64,000 bases of DNA from CAIUGU01 sp963819685 (GTDB lineage Bacteria > Pseudomonadota > Gammaproteobacteria > Steroidobacterales > Steroidobacteraceae): positions 62,001 to 126,000 of the forward strand of contig CAWFXI010000003.1 in the NCBI GenBank assembly GCA_963819685.1, in the 5' to 3' direction. Position 1 is the first letter of the stretch; the number at the start of each line of letters is the position of its first letter. A program made the position numbers and the translations under genes. This document shows, one piece after another, positions 33,809 through 42,536 of this stretch. The notes under the pieces are model-generated. The model searched no databases. It saw only the letters and a program-made list of their open reading frames with translations, and was not told the origin of the DNA.

Positions 33809-35293
33809 ATGTCGATTCAGAGTCTCGTCAGGAAACCCCTGGCGGCCGCGGTGCTGGGCGCGCTGGTTGCCGCCATCCCTTTGAGCACCTTGCTTGCACG
33901 GGGCACGCCGGCCGAACGCGCAGCGACCCCGGTCAGTTCGATTGCAATACCGGCGAGTACGGCGACGACAGGGCAGTTGCCTCGTTCGGGTGTACAGCTT
34001 CCGGATTTCAGCGCACTGGTGGACCGATACGGCCCCGCCGTGGTGAATATCACGGTGAAGGGCACGATGAAGACGAGCAATGGCATGCAATTGCCGCCGG
34101 GCATGAGCCAGGACGATCCGTTCTTCCGCTTCTTCCAGGGTGATCCCCGTCAGCAGCGCGAAACGCCGATGCGCGGTGAGGGCTCAGGCTTCATCGTCGA
34201 TGCCGATGGCATCGTCCTGACCAATGCACACGTTGTGCAGGATGCGAAGGAAGTCACGGTCAAGCTGACCGACAAGCGGGAGTTCGTTGCCAAGGTGCTG
34301 GGCAGCGACGAAAAGAGCGATGTCGCCGTTCTCAAGATTGACGCGAAGAATCTGCCAACCGTTCGCCTCGGTGATCCTGCGAAGGTCAAGGTAGGTGAAT
34401 GGGTGGTCGCGATCGGTGCGCCGTTCGGCTTCGAGAATTCCGTGACCCAGGGCATCGTCAGTGCCAAGGGCCGCGTGTTGCCGGACGGATCGTATGTGCC
34501 GCTATTGCAGACCGACGTGGCGATCAATCCGGGCAACTCCGGTGGGCCGCTGTTCAATCTTGATGGCGAAGTCATCGGCATCAACTCGCAGATCTACTCG
34601 CGCAGTGGCGGCTATCAGGGTGTGTCGTTCTCGATCCCGATGGATGTGGCGATGGGAGTTGCCGATCAGCTGCGCGACAGCGGACATGTGTCGCGCGCGC
34701 GTCTCGGCGTCACCATCCAGTCGCTCGACCAGGGGTTGGCGCAGTCGTTTGGTCTTGACCACGCACAGGGTGCGTTGGTCGCAAGTGTCGAGAAGGAAAG
34801 CCCGGCAGCGAAAGCCGGCATCGAACCCGGCGATGTCATCCTGTCCGTTGCAGGTCAGCCGATCAGCGAGTCGTCCGAATTGCCGGTTGCAATTGCCAGC
34901 CGTCAGCCCGGCTCAAAAGTCGATGTCGAAATCTGGCGCAAGAACCGCAAGCAGTCCCTGTCTGTGAAGCTCGGCGAAATGGATGGCGCACGCAGCGCAT
35001 CGCTGCAGGGCAATCAGGGTGATGATTCCGGGCGACTCGGGCTTGCCGTGCGTCCGCTGACCAGCGACGAGCAGCGCCAACTCGAGACGCAAGGCGGACT
35101 GCTTGTCCAGGACGTGGGTGGCGCAGCAGCCGAAGCCGGCATTCAGCCAGGCGACGTCGTGCTTTCTGCGAACGGTCAGCCGGTGAAAAGCATTGAGGAT
35201 CTGAAGAGTGTCGTGGCAAAGAGCCAGCACCATATCGCGCTGCTGATGCAGCGCGGCGATTCGCGATTGTTTGTCCCTGTCGAGCTGGGTTGA
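33809..35293 (+). CDS. DegP/DegQ-type periplasmic serine protease
   Basis: A 494-residue HtrA-family protease. The signal/anchor segment is at about residues 9-30. The trypsin-like domain has catalytic H141 (TNAHVVQD), D171 (KSDVAVLKI) and S244 (INPGNSGGPLF). The first PDZ domain has AKAGIEPGDVILSVAGQPI and the second AEAGIQPGDVVLSANGQPV. It degrades or refolds damaged envelope proteins. I chose the ATG at 33809 because GGAGAG precedes it; upstream in-frame ATGs lack such a site. It stands directly behind the two-component system and its PmrA-type box. Confidence 0.94.
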   Translation: MSIQSLVRKPLAAAVLGALVAAIPLSTLLARGTPAERAATPVSSIAIPASTATTGQLPRSGVQLPDFSALVDRYGPAVVNITVKGTMKTSNGMQLPPGMSQDDPFFRFFQGDPRQQRETPMRGEGSGFIVDADGIVLTNAHVVQDAKEVTVKLTDKREFVAKVLGSDEKSDVAVLKIDAKNLPTVRLGDPAKVKVGEWVVAIGAPFGFENSVTQGIVSAKGRVLPDGSYVPLLQTDVAINPGNSGGPLFNLDGEVIGINSQIYSRSGGYQGVSFSIPMDVAMGVADQLRDSGHVSRARLGVTIQSLDQGLAQSFGLDHAQGALVASVEKESPAAKAGIEPGDVILSVAGQPISESSELPVAIASRQPGSKVDVEIWRKNRKQSLSVKLGEMDGARSASLQGNQGDDSGRLGLAVRPLTSDEQRQLETQGGLLVQDVGGAAAEAGIQPGDVVLSANGQPVKSIEDLKSVVAKSQHHIALLMQRGDSRLFVPVELG

Positions 35294-35310
35294 CGATGCA
35301 TGATTTGATC

Positions 35311-35329
35311 GGGAGCGTGCAACGCTCCC
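35311..35329 (+). terminator. short hairpin after the protease gene
   Basis: GGGAGCG and CGCTCCC form a perfect 7-bp stem around TGCAA, 18 bp after the stop. There is no T run, so it is probably an accessory or attenuator to the terminator at 35367. Confidence 0.5.
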
Positions 35330-35366
35330 GCTTGGCGCTGTGTTGAAGTCGATGGCAGTCGATACT

Positions 35367-35404
35367 GGGATCGGCACACCCCCCTGTGCTGGTCCCTTTT
35401 TTTT
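35367..35404 (+). terminator. Rho-independent terminator of the protease gene
   Basis: A GC-rich imperfect stem (GGGATCGGCACA with TGTGCTGGTCCC) around CCCCCC is followed by eight T. It is the main stop signal for the regulator-kinase-protease unit. Confidence 0.88.
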
Positions 35405-35454
35405 CAGCTGACAGGTCGATGCAAGAGTCTATCCGTGCCTTTTGCATCATCCTG

Positions 35455-36840
35455 CTAATCGATTTTCGCTGCACGCAGAATCGCGTCTGCGACAGCTCCG
35501 TAGTTGCCATTGAAATGGTGCCCTCCCGGCAGTGGAATGGATCGCACAAGCTTCTGGTCCAGCTGCGGGCAGGCGGATTCATCGTCTTGCTGACCGTAGA
35601 TGCAGATGGCCGGCAAGCCCGAAAGTCGTGCAATTTCCGGAAGGACCGGTAGTGCCTGCTGTGAGCTCGCCACCCAGTTGGCGAAATGAAACTCGAAGTC
35701 TGCCGACGTTCCGAGTCCCGTCATTGCGATCAACGACACCTGCCTGCGCGCAGTCTCGGGGAGGCGGTTGGCCAGGAACGGCAGGACGTTCGCGCCCTGG
35801 GAATAGCCGAGCAGGAGTACATGGGACTTCTGCCATTCGCGACTGTACTGATCAATGATGCGTTTCGTATCGACCGCCAGTCCTTCGGGAGTACGCGCCT
35901 TCCAGAAGTAGCGCAATGAGTCCCAGCCGACAACTGCAACACCGCGCGCGGCCAGTGCGGCGGCAACATCCTTGTCGAGTCCTGTCCACCCACCGTCGCC
36001 TGACAGCAGGATCGCAAAAGTATCGGCTGCCTTGCCCGCAGGAATCACTTCGACGAGAGGCAGATCCGTCAGTGCTGCCGCTGCCGAGATCGGAGCGCTC
36101 GCGGGTTTTGCCTGCAACTGACCGACGGCCTCCAGGATCTGCGTTGTAAGCACTTCCGCCGAAGTCGCCAGCACTCCTTCTTTCACCGTTATCAGACTGC
36201 TCTGAGGCACACGCGCCAGGAAGCTGCGGGTCAGACGCGCATCGCAGGACTGCCCGGCCTGGGCAGCCTGCACTACCCAACGCGTGTGAGCTCGAGTGAT
36301 GGGCAGCAACTCGATACTGCCGCTGGAAGCATGCACGGCGGTGTGCAGATCGTCGCCTTTACACAACGGTGTGCGGATTTCGAGGCTTGGGCAGAAATCC
36401 ATGGAAAGCACACCGGCATAAGTGCTCGTCGGAGCCTGCGCCATGACTGCATAGCCGAGCGCGGCGCCCGATGAAAAGCCGACGAAGTAGGGGGCGTGAT
36501 AGGTCGGCAACTGGTAGTGGGCCTCGATGAAATGGCTCAAGCCTTCGAAATCCGCACCGAAATCGACGCATCCCCCCGCGGAGTCCTGCAGTCCTGCCAG
36601 CACACGGGACATATCAATGCGCACAACCAGCGCGGCTTGCCTGGACAACGATTCAGCGAGTCGCTGCAAGGTTGCAGCCTGGACGCCATTCTCCGCGAGC
36701 AGGTAGATGACGCTGCGCACTTCACCTGCGGGACGATAGACCTGCATGTTCTGAAAGCGGCCGCTCGACAGCGATTCCGCTGCCTCGGCATGCGTTGCCA
36801 GGCAAAGCACGGCGATCAGTGTCAATCCTGCAAGCTTCAC
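35455..36840 (-). CDS. virJ: VirJ/AcvB-type alpha/beta hydrolase, probable lysyl-phosphatidylglycerol hydrolase
   Basis: A 461-residue periplasmic protein. The signal peptide (KLAGLTLIAVLCLATHAEA) ends near residue 19. Two alpha/beta-hydrolase-like halves follow. The second holds ILLSGDGGWTGLDKDVAAAL and the nucleophile motif GYSQGANVLPF, with a late GGHHFNGNYG histidine. AcvB/VirJ proteins cleave aminoacyl-phosphatidylglycerol made by MprF. I chose the GTG at 36840, which overlaps the mprF stop (GTGA); a longer frame would extend far into mprF. Confidence 0.86.
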   Translation of the reverse strand: MKLAGLTLIAVLCLATHAEAAESLSSGRFQNMQVYRPAGEVRSVIYLLAENGVQAATLQRLAESLSRQAALVVRIDMSRVLAGLQDSAGGCVDFGADFEGLSHFIEAHYQLPTYHAPYFVGFSSGAALGYAVMAQAPTSTYAGVLSMDFCPSLEIRTPLCKGDDLHTAVHASSGSIELLPITRAHTRWVVQAAQAGQSCDARLTRSFLARVPQSSLITVKEGVLATSAEVLTTQILEAVGQLQAKPASAPISAAAALTDLPLVEVIPAGKAADTFAILLSGDGGWTGLDKDVAAALAARGVAVVGWDSLRYFWKARTPEGLAVDTKRIIDQYSREWQKSHVLLLGYSQGANVLPFLANRLPETARRQVSLIAMTGLGTSADFEFHFANWVASSQQALPVLPEIARLSGLPAICIYGQQDDESACPQLDQKLVRSIPLPGGHHFNGNYGAVADAILRAAKID

Positions 36841-39425
36841 GGCCTGGCTTCCCTGGTCAGGCCATCGGCAATCAGCATGGCGATATCGATCAGTATCACG
36901 AGCGGCATGAGCCCGCCGGGTGCAACCAGATAGCGCGACTCCCACTCGGGATCAAACTTTTCCTTGAAGGCCCTCAAGCCCCGGAAGTTGTAGAAGTTCT
37001 CCCCCCGCGCAAACAGCAGGCGCCCGAGACGGTGCCACCTTGGCGCCAGCCGATGAGTCTCCATTCCTGCGAGCGGCGCCATCCCTAAGCCAAAACGCGC
37101 ATAGCCGAGCGACTGATAATGCAGAATGACTTTCGCAAACAGGAAATCCATCGTGCCGGGAGGCGCGACGGGAATATGGCGCATGAGGTCGATACTGACT
37201 TCGTCCTTGAGTGCGGTCTTCATCATGCTCGCAAAGGCGACGATGCGATTCTGTTGTCTCACGACAGCAACCTCGTTGCGCGCAATGTAGGTTGCATCAA
37301 ATGCACCCAGCGAGAATCCCTTCTCGCGTGCCTGATGCATTGCCAGCCAGCTTGAAGATACGTCAAGCAGTTCCGGAATGAGCCCGGCAACCTGTTCGGC
37401 GGGGATGATCTCAAGTACCAGACCCTCGCGTTCGCCCCGATTGTGTCCGGACCGCAAATTTGCACGCCGGTTGCCCTTGAGGCTGAACGACGCAAGCTCG
37501 AGAAAAGCATGTTCTCCGAGTTTGTAGGCGCGCAGTCCTGCGTCCAGATAGAGCGGTAGTGACTGTGGGCGAACCTGGTAGAACGCCGCATAACCGCCGT
37601 GTCGCTCGGCGAGTTCGATGAAGCGCCAGATGAGTTCCGACCATTCCTTGCCAGGCCCCACCGGATCGAACAGCCCCACCCATGAACGCCGCCGCTTGCC
37701 GTACATGACGAACGCCTGGCCTGATTCCGAAAACAGGAAGTTCTTGTCGCCGAGCAATGCCAGGCAGGCTTCCGCAGCCTTCTGGTTGCGGACAATGTCC
37801 GCGGCTCGCGCCATCTCTTCCGGAGTTGCTGCAGCGGCAGTTCCCGAGGCCGGCCTCAGCAGCTGCCAGGCGCCCGCAGCAAGCCCGAGCAGCACGATAG
37901 CTGTCACTGCCCGCAGACTGCGAGGAGCGTGGCCGTCGAACTCGAACTGCCACCAGAGTTCGTGAACGTAGGGGACATCGCGGTAAGCGAAGAAGAGCAA
38001 CCAGACAACGGCGGCCAGCAGGCTGCTGACTGCAAGCCACCAGCTCGTGGAAAACGTCTGCGTAAACAGCGACGCCCGTCGATCGAACTCCCGACGCGTC
38101 AGCAGCAGTACGAGCAGCAGAAACGTGAAGGCGACAAACTCGCCAATCGCAATGCCCTTGGGCAGCGCGAGCACCATGAGAATTGCAGCCAGAATCGTTG
38201 CCGCCCACCACGCCGCATCCAGCCGGTGAAGCAATCCTCTTGCAACGAACAGCAACAGCAAACCGGCAACGCTGCCGAGGAAGTGCGAAGCCTCTACCAC
38301 AGGCAATGGCACGTGCAAGGACAGGAGCTCTTCTGCTTCGCGACTGGCAGGTGTCACGCCCGAGATCAGCAGCAGAATGCCGGTGATCATCGTCAACGCA
38401 GCAAGAAACAGCGGCGAGAGTTTTCCCGCGGCCCTGGCAAAGGGTGCAGCGGGACCGGAGCGCAGTTCGAACGTCACGAGCAATACGATCGCGAGCGCCA
38501 GAGGCAGCAGGAAATAGATGCCTCGGTAGAGGACCAGCGCTCCGGCCAGTGCTTCCGTTGGTACCTGGCCACCGACGGCGAGCAACATGATGGCTTCGAA
38601 GATACCGATGCCACCGGGTACATGACTGATCACGCCGAGTGCGAGTGCCAGCGAATAGAACCCGGTGAAGCTCGCAAAGCCGATCGAACCTGCGGGCAAC
38701 AGGAACCAGAGCACTGCGGCGGCTGCACAAATGTCCAGGGCGGAGATCAGCAGCTGCTGAATGGCCAGTTGCCAGCTCGGCAGTCTGATGCGCCAGCGGT
38801 TTCCGACGTTGAGCTCGGGGGTCACCGCGCACAGCACGATGAACAATCCCCCGAGTCCGATGACGGAGCTGGCGATCAGTTCCAGCAGCCACTGTGGTGT
38901 GTGCAGCACCCGCGCGGCATCGTCCGCTCCCCAGAGCAACCCGGCAGCGCCCACCACGGTGAGTCCAAGTCCAAAAGCGATGGCATTGAAGGCGACCGCC
39001 TGTGCGATCCTGGCCGGCTCCACGCCGGCGGCCGAATACATGCGGAACCGGACGGCACCACCGGTGAGCACGCCAAGACCCACCGTATTGCCAAGGGCGT
39101 AGGCACAGAACGAGGTGGTGGCGAGAATGCGTGCGGGCACGCTCGAACCTGTGTACTTAAGGCTCGAGCCGTCGTAACCCATCAACGTGATATAGCTGCA
39201 CGCGGTGGCGCCGGCAGCCAGCCACATCGCGCTGGCAGGTGTGCCACGGATCGCCGCAATGACGTCCGCGTAGCTGATTTCGGAGAGCAGCGACCGGGTG
39301 GCAAAGTACAACAAGGCCGCCAATAGCAGCAGAATCAGAGGCCAGACGGCGCTGCGCAGTCCTGCCAGCCGTCTGTCCAGCTGCTTGGCCTGCTGTTCCG
39401 GATCGATGGTGATCGGCTCGCTCAA
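36837..39425 (-). CDS. mprF: bifunctional lysylphosphatidylglycerol synthetase/flippase
   Basis: An 862-residue MprF. About fourteen membrane helices fill residues 25-530; ISHVPGGIGIFEAIMLL is a conserved flippase segment. The C-terminal GNAT-like synthetase domain (about 545-850) includes FVMYGKRRRSWVGLFDPVG, AFYQVRPQSLPLYLDAGL and PGTMDFLFAKVILHYQSLGY. It transfers lysine or alanine from tRNA to phosphatidylglycerol and flips the product, lowering surface negative charge. Its operon partner virJ removes the amino acid. This pairing matches the lpiA/acvB (atvA) unit of rhizobia. Confidence 0.94.
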   Translation of the reverse strand: MSEPITIDPEQQAKQLDRRLAGLRSAVWPLILLLLAALLYFATRSLLSEISYADVIAAIRGTPASAMWLAAGATACSYITLMGYDGSSLKYTGSSVPARILATTSFCAYALGNTVGLGVLTGGAVRFRMYSAAGVEPARIAQAVAFNAIAFGLGLTVVGAAGLLWGADDAARVLHTPQWLLELIASSVIGLGGLFIVLCAVTPELNVGNRWRIRLPSWQLAIQQLLISALDICAAAAVLWFLLPAGSIGFASFTGFYSLALALGVISHVPGGIGIFEAIMLLAVGGQVPTEALAGALVLYRGIYFLLPLALAIVLLVTFELRSGPAAPFARAAGKLSPLFLAALTMITGILLLISGVTPASREAEELLSLHVPLPVVEASHFLGSVAGLLLLFVARGLLHRLDAAWWAATILAAILMVLALPKGIAIGEFVAFTFLLLVLLLTRREFDRRASLFTQTFSTSWWLAVSSLLAAVVWLLFFAYRDVPYVHELWWQFEFDGHAPRSLRAVTAIVLLGLAAGAWQLLRPASGTAAAATPEEMARAADIVRNQKAAEACLALLGDKNFLFSESGQAFVMYGKRRRSWVGLFDPVGPGKEWSELIWRFIELAERHGGYAAFYQVRPQSLPLYLDAGLRAYKLGEHAFLELASFSLKGNRRANLRSGHNRGEREGLVLEIIPAEQVAGLIPELLDVSSSWLAMHQAREKGFSLGAFDATYIARNEVAVVRQQNRIVAFASMMKTALKDEVSIDLMRHIPVAPPGTMDFLFAKVILHYQSLGYARFGLGMAPLAGMETHRLAPRWHRLGRLLFARGENFYNFRGLRAFKEKFDPEWESRYLVAPGGLMPLVILIDIAMLIADGLTREARP

Positions 39426-39557
39426 GCCACACCCCTGCTCAGGTCCGCGCCTTGACGCAAACGATCTTGCCTTGAGATTACAGCCGGCATACGGCCATCA
39501 TGCACCTTCCGTCGAATCCGTCTTAGTGAGCCGCACGCGACGCCACCGACCAGGATC

Positions 39558-40394
39558 ATGCAGGACAAGACCTTGACAGCGGAACAGACGCTTGCGGGCC
39601 GGACAATCGCCCTTCCGGAGACTCGCGAGCTGGACGTTTTTGCGGCCATGCTGGAGCGGCGAGGTGCCAGCGTACTGCGATGTCCGTTGGTGTCCATCCT
39701 CGATGCCCCCGATCCCGGGCCTGTGCTCGCGTGGATTCGCAGCTTTGTTGCCGGCGAGTGCGACGATCTGATCCTGTTGACCGGAGAAGGACTGCGCAGG
39801 CTGCTTGGGTGCATTGACCGGAATGCCCCTGAGCTGCGAAGTGCGTTTGTCACGAGACTGGCGAGCGTCAGGAAGATCACGCGGGGTCCCAAGCCCGCGC
39901 GAGCGTTGCGCGAGCTTGGGTTAAAGCCCGAGCTGGCAGCAGAAGTGCCGACTACAGCGGGAGTGATTGCAACACTGACGCCGTTCGACCTGAAGGGCCG
40001 CCGCGTGGGGGTGCAACTGTACGGTACCGAGCCCAATATGCCGCTCATCGAGTTCCTGGAACAGGCGGGTGCCCGGGTGGCTCCCGTCGCTCCTTATGTG
40101 TATGCAGACAAGTCTGCCGATGCTGCGGTGGCAGCGCTGCTCAAACGAATGGCAGAGGGCACTGTGGACGCCATCGCGTTCACCAGCACCCCCCAAGTGA
40201 CCCGGCTGTTTGCCGCGGCCGATGCGGCGCAGGTGCAGGCAGCGCTCGCGAAAACTCTGGTAGCAGCCGTGGGTCCCGTCGTTGCCGAAACGCTGGCCGA
40301 ACACGGCATTCACGCTCCCCTCACGCCGACTGAATCGTTCTTCCTGAAACCGCTGACGACTGCACTGGAAGCGGCGTTAGGGCCAAAACCGTAA
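39558..40394 (+). CDS. second uroporphyrinogen-III synthase-like protein
   Basis: A 278-residue HemD-family protein: GRTIALPETRELDVFAAMLERRGASVLRCPLVSIL, DDLILLTGEGLRRLL, GVQLYGTEPNMPLIEFLEQAGARV and DAIAFTSTPQVTRLFAAAD. It shares the fold with the operon copy at 5960 but is clearly divergent and uncoupled from other hem genes. Such second copies are often tied to siroheme or nitrite/nitrate assimilation, or are of unknown function; no such genes are adjacent. It is divergent from mprF across 132 bp. Confidence 0.78.
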   Translation: MQDKTLTAEQTLAGRTIALPETRELDVFAAMLERRGASVLRCPLVSILDAPDPGPVLAWIRSFVAGECDDLILLTGEGLRRLLGCIDRNAPELRSAFVTRLASVRKITRGPKPARALRELGLKPELAAEVPTTAGVIATLTPFDLKGRRVGVQLYGTEPNMPLIEFLEQAGARVAPVAPYVYADKSADAAVAALLKRMAEGTVDAIAFTSTPQVTRLFAAADAAQVQAALAKTLVAAVGPVVAETLAEHGIHAPLTPTESFFLKPLTTALEAALGPKP

Positions 40395-40443
40395 CGCCGT
40401 GCAACGCGGGTTGCGATTCGCCATGAACCGCAACCGCCAAGAG

Positions 40444-40548
40444 TCAACGTCTGGCGGCCTTCTTTTCCTTCTTGGCCGCGCGCTTTTCTTCCAGCGTCTT
40501 CGCGGGCTTCTTCTTGTCTTCCTTCTTTCGATCCATGCCTTTACCCAT
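40444..40548 (-). CDS. 34-residue lysine-rich small protein
   Basis: A short open frame reads MGKGMDRKKEDKKKPAKTLE and ends EKKAARR before a TGA at 40444. Almost half of the residues are Lys or Arg. AGGAGG lies 10 nt before the ATG, one of the best ribosome-binding sites in the window. The PAKTLEEKRAAKKEKK pattern resembles very small conserved proteins of other Proteobacteria that I know only as hypothetical. It may bind RNA, ribosomes or nucleic acid. It would be missed by a 60-residue cut-off. The GTGAGCC array lies just upstream of its leader. Confidence 0.72.
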   Translation of the reverse strand: MGKGMDRKKEDKKKPAKTLEEKRAAKKEKKAARR

Positions 40549-40565
40549 GATTACCTGCCTCCTGA

Positions 40566-40633
40566 GTGATGCGTGATGCGTGATGCGTGAGCCGTGAGCC
40601 GTGAGCCGTGAGCCGTGAGCCGTGAGCCGTGAG
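40566..40633. repeat. heptamer tandem array GTGATGC/GTGAGCC
   Basis: Three perfect GTGATGC units are followed by six perfect GTGAGCC units and a partial seventh (GTGAG). The array lies 8 bp beyond the stop of the LysR gene at 40642 and runs into the leader of the small Lys-rich gene. It shares the 7-nt period with arrays at 11012 and 49664. Confidence 0.95.
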
Positions 40634-40641
40634 TTATCGAC

Positions 40642-41562
40642 CTACATCGGCTCCAATCGTTCGCCCTCGGGCGCCGGGAACTGGCTGCAGCACTCGGCCA
40701 GCCAGTCGTGAAAACGCATGACCTTTGGCAGGTCGTAGTGATGCGCGGGAGCGACGAAGTAATACGCAGCCCGCTGCCGGACGCTCTGCTCGGAGGGCCG
40801 CACCAGACGTCCAGCCGCAAGATCAGCGGCAACCAGTGACCAGCGCGCAAGCGCCAGGCCCTGACCGTTTTCCGCTGCCGCCAGGGCCTGCAGGGCATCG
40901 GCCAGCACGGGACCGTGTTCGGCACGAGTAGTATCCCCGCCGACGCGGCGGAGCCAGTCACCCCACGGTTCTCCTGCGCTCTGCAGCAATGGATACTTGT
41001 TGAGGTCGCCCAGCGTGCGAATCGGACCGTGCTTGGCCAGCAATTCGGGGCTGGTGACCGGGAAGACCCACTCGTCCAGCATCCTTTCGGCCTTGAGATC
41101 AGGCCACGGGCCGACGCCGTAGCGGACCGCTGCATGGAAATCGGTGTGCATGAAATCCACCAGTTCGTCGCTGGCATTGAATCGCAGGTCGATTTCCGGG
41201 TGCTTCTGGTAGAAATCCCCAAGCCTGGGCAGCAGCCACTTTTGCAGGAATGAACCCAGCAAGCTGATATTGAGCAGCCCGGAGGTCCGGTCGCGACGGA
41301 TCTGTTCGACTGCGAGTGCCAGCTCGTCGAACCCCCGGCGGACTCCCGGCAGCAGGCGCTTGCCTTGGGGGGTAAGTCGTACCGAGCGGCTATGCCGCTT
41401 GAACAGTGGCGTCTCCAGAAACGCTTCGAGCGTCTTGATCTGGGTGCTGACGGCGGCTGTCGTCACATGGAGGGCTGCCGCCGCGTCGGTAAAGCTCATA
41501 TGCTCGGCCACGGCGATGAACGCTCGCAAGCTGGTCAGGGGTAGCTTGATGGCGTCCGACAT
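40642..41562 (-). CDS. LysR-type regulator, GcvA-like
   Basis: A 306-residue regulator. The winged HTH (residues 8-66) has FTDAAAALHVTTAAVSTQIKTLEAFL. The ligand-binding domain has LNISLLGSFLQKWLLPRLGDF and the GcvA-type YYFVAPAHHYDLPKVMRFHDWL end. I prefer the ATG at 41562 (MSDAIKLPLTSLRAF), the normal family start; an ATG at 41613 would add a 17-residue leader. It is divergent from the GNAT gene across 111 bp and may regulate it. Confidence 0.88.
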   Translation of the reverse strand: MSDAIKLPLTSLRAFIAVAEHMSFTDAAAALHVTTAAVSTQIKTLEAFLETPLFKRHSRSVRLTPQGKRLLPGVRRGFDELALAVEQIRRDRTSGLLNISLLGSFLQKWLLPRLGDFYQKHPEIDLRFNASDELVDFMHTDFHAAVRYGVGPWPDLKAERMLDEWVFPVTSPELLAKHGPIRTLGDLNKYPLLQSAGEPWGDWLRRVGGDTTRAEHGPVLADALQALAAAENGQGLALARWSLVAADLAAGRLVRPSEQSVRQRAAYYFVAPAHHYDLPKVMRFHDWLAECCSQFPAPEGERLEPM

Positions 41563-41596
41563 TGTTAGTTTCTTTAAAACCGCCTGCGGTGGATTG

Positions 41597-41611
41597 GGCG
41601 TAAAGTACGCC
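41597..41611. promoter_or_regulatory. palindrome in the LysR/GNAT divergent promoter region
   Basis: GGCGTA-AAG-TACGCC is a perfect 6-bp dyad upstream of both genes, a candidate LysR operator. An AT-rich stretch with TTATAT lies at 41632-41640 toward the GNAT gene. Confidence 0.4.
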
Positions 41612-41673
41612 ATCGCGCAAAAAAAGTTAACTTATATTTTCATATCCCTCTTACCTGCATTGAGCGAGCTCCC

Positions 41674-42177
41674 ATGAATACCATACCTGCCTGCCAGATC
41701 AGTCCCGCGAGTCCGGGCGATGTACCGGACGTTCTGGCGATGGTGCGCGAGCTGGCCGAATTCGAGCATTTGCTCCACGAGGTGGTGGCAACGGAAGAGC
41801 GCATCACCGAAGCGTTGTTTGGCCCAAAGCCTTTCGTCGAAGTACTGATCGCGCGGGTCGGATCCGACATCGCCGGGTTCGCGCTGTTCTTCCACAACTA
41901 CTCGACCTTCATGGGACGGCCTGGAATCTATCTCGAGGATCTCTATGTCCGCCCCGCTTACCGCGGTCATGGGTGCGGCAAGGCTTTGCTGGCGCATGTG
42001 GCGCGGCTCGCCGTTGAACGGGGGTGCGGGCGGTTCGAATGGTCTGTTCTCGACTGGAACCAGCGAGCCGTCGATTTTTACCAGGCTCTTGGCGCGAGGC
42101 CGATGAACGACTGGACGATCATGCGGGTGACGGGCGAGGCGCTGGAGAAGATGGGTCAGAGGATAAGAGAAGGCTGA
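41674..42177 (+). CDS. GNAT-family N-acetyltransferase
   Basis: A 167-residue acetyltransferase. GIYLEDLYVRPAYRGHGCGKALL holds the acetyl-CoA pyrophosphate-binding loop RGHGCGK. FEWSVLDWNQRAVDFYQALGARPM is the C-terminal GNAT motif, and the overall pattern is close to diamine (spermidine) acetyltransferases. The N-terminal AMVRELAEFEHLLHEVVATEE is also of that type. The substrate remains a guess. The stop codon lies inside the first hairpin of the repeat at 42173. Confidence 0.86.
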   Translation: MNTIPACQISPASPGDVPDVLAMVRELAEFEHLLHEVVATEERITEALFGPKPFVEVLIARVGSDIAGFALFFHNYSTFMGRPGIYLEDLYVRPAYRGHGCGKALLAHVARLAVERGCGRFEWSVLDWNQRAVDFYQALGARPMNDWTIMRVTGEALEKMGQRIREG

Positions 42178-42247
42178 CTTCGTCGGCAAGGGGGCCTCCG
42201 ACAAGGGGGTCGACTCTGTCGACAGGAAGGGCCTGTCGGCAGGTCAG
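42173..42247 (+). repeat. hairpin repeat element, copy A
   Basis: A compact element beginning at the GNAT stop. Hairpin GCTGAC-TTC-GTCGGC (42173-42187) is followed by an AAGGGGGCC tract. A perfect hairpin GTCGAC-TCT-GTCGAC (42209-42223) and a CCTGTCGGCAGGTCAG module follow. The same modules occur at 43988-44088 (minus) and 50893-51087. Confidence 0.75.
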
Positions 42248-42332
42248 AAAGGTAAGAGCGAATTGTTGCGGTGCTTCGGGCGTAAGCTCGCCTCCCCGGT
42301 CTGGAATCCCGGACTCGAACAAGGAGCTGCCC

Positions 42333-42536
42333 ATGTCCATCGCAACGACCTCCGAAATCACTTCGACTTCGAAGAAAAGTTTTGAAGACGCCGTCGAGAA
42401 CGGTATCAAGCGGGCGAACAAGACCTTCAGAAACATCACCGGTGCGTGGGTGGCCGATCATGAAGTGACAGTTTCCAAAGGCAAGATCTCCGAATACAAG
42501 GTCCGGCTGAAAGTCACCTTCGTTCTGGAGGGTTGA
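42333..42536 (+). CDS. dodecin family flavin-binding protein
   Basis: A 67-residue dodecin. SFEDAVENGIKRANKTFRNI is the single helix, and GAWVADHEVTVSKGKISEYKVRLKVTFVLEG supplies the strands, with the family tryptophan that stacks on flavin. Dodecins form 12-mers that store riboflavin or FMN/FAD. AAGGAG precedes the ATG at good spacing. The in-frame extension upstream is repeat sequence, not gene. Confidence 0.94.
   Translation: MSIATTSEITSTSKKSFEDAVENGIKRANKTFRNITGAWVADHEVTVSKGKISEYKVRLKVTFVLEG

Noticed and set aside
37929..39326. A 465-codon plus-strand open frame opposite mprF
   Set aside because: Antisense shadow of the MprF membrane domain with no recognisable motif.
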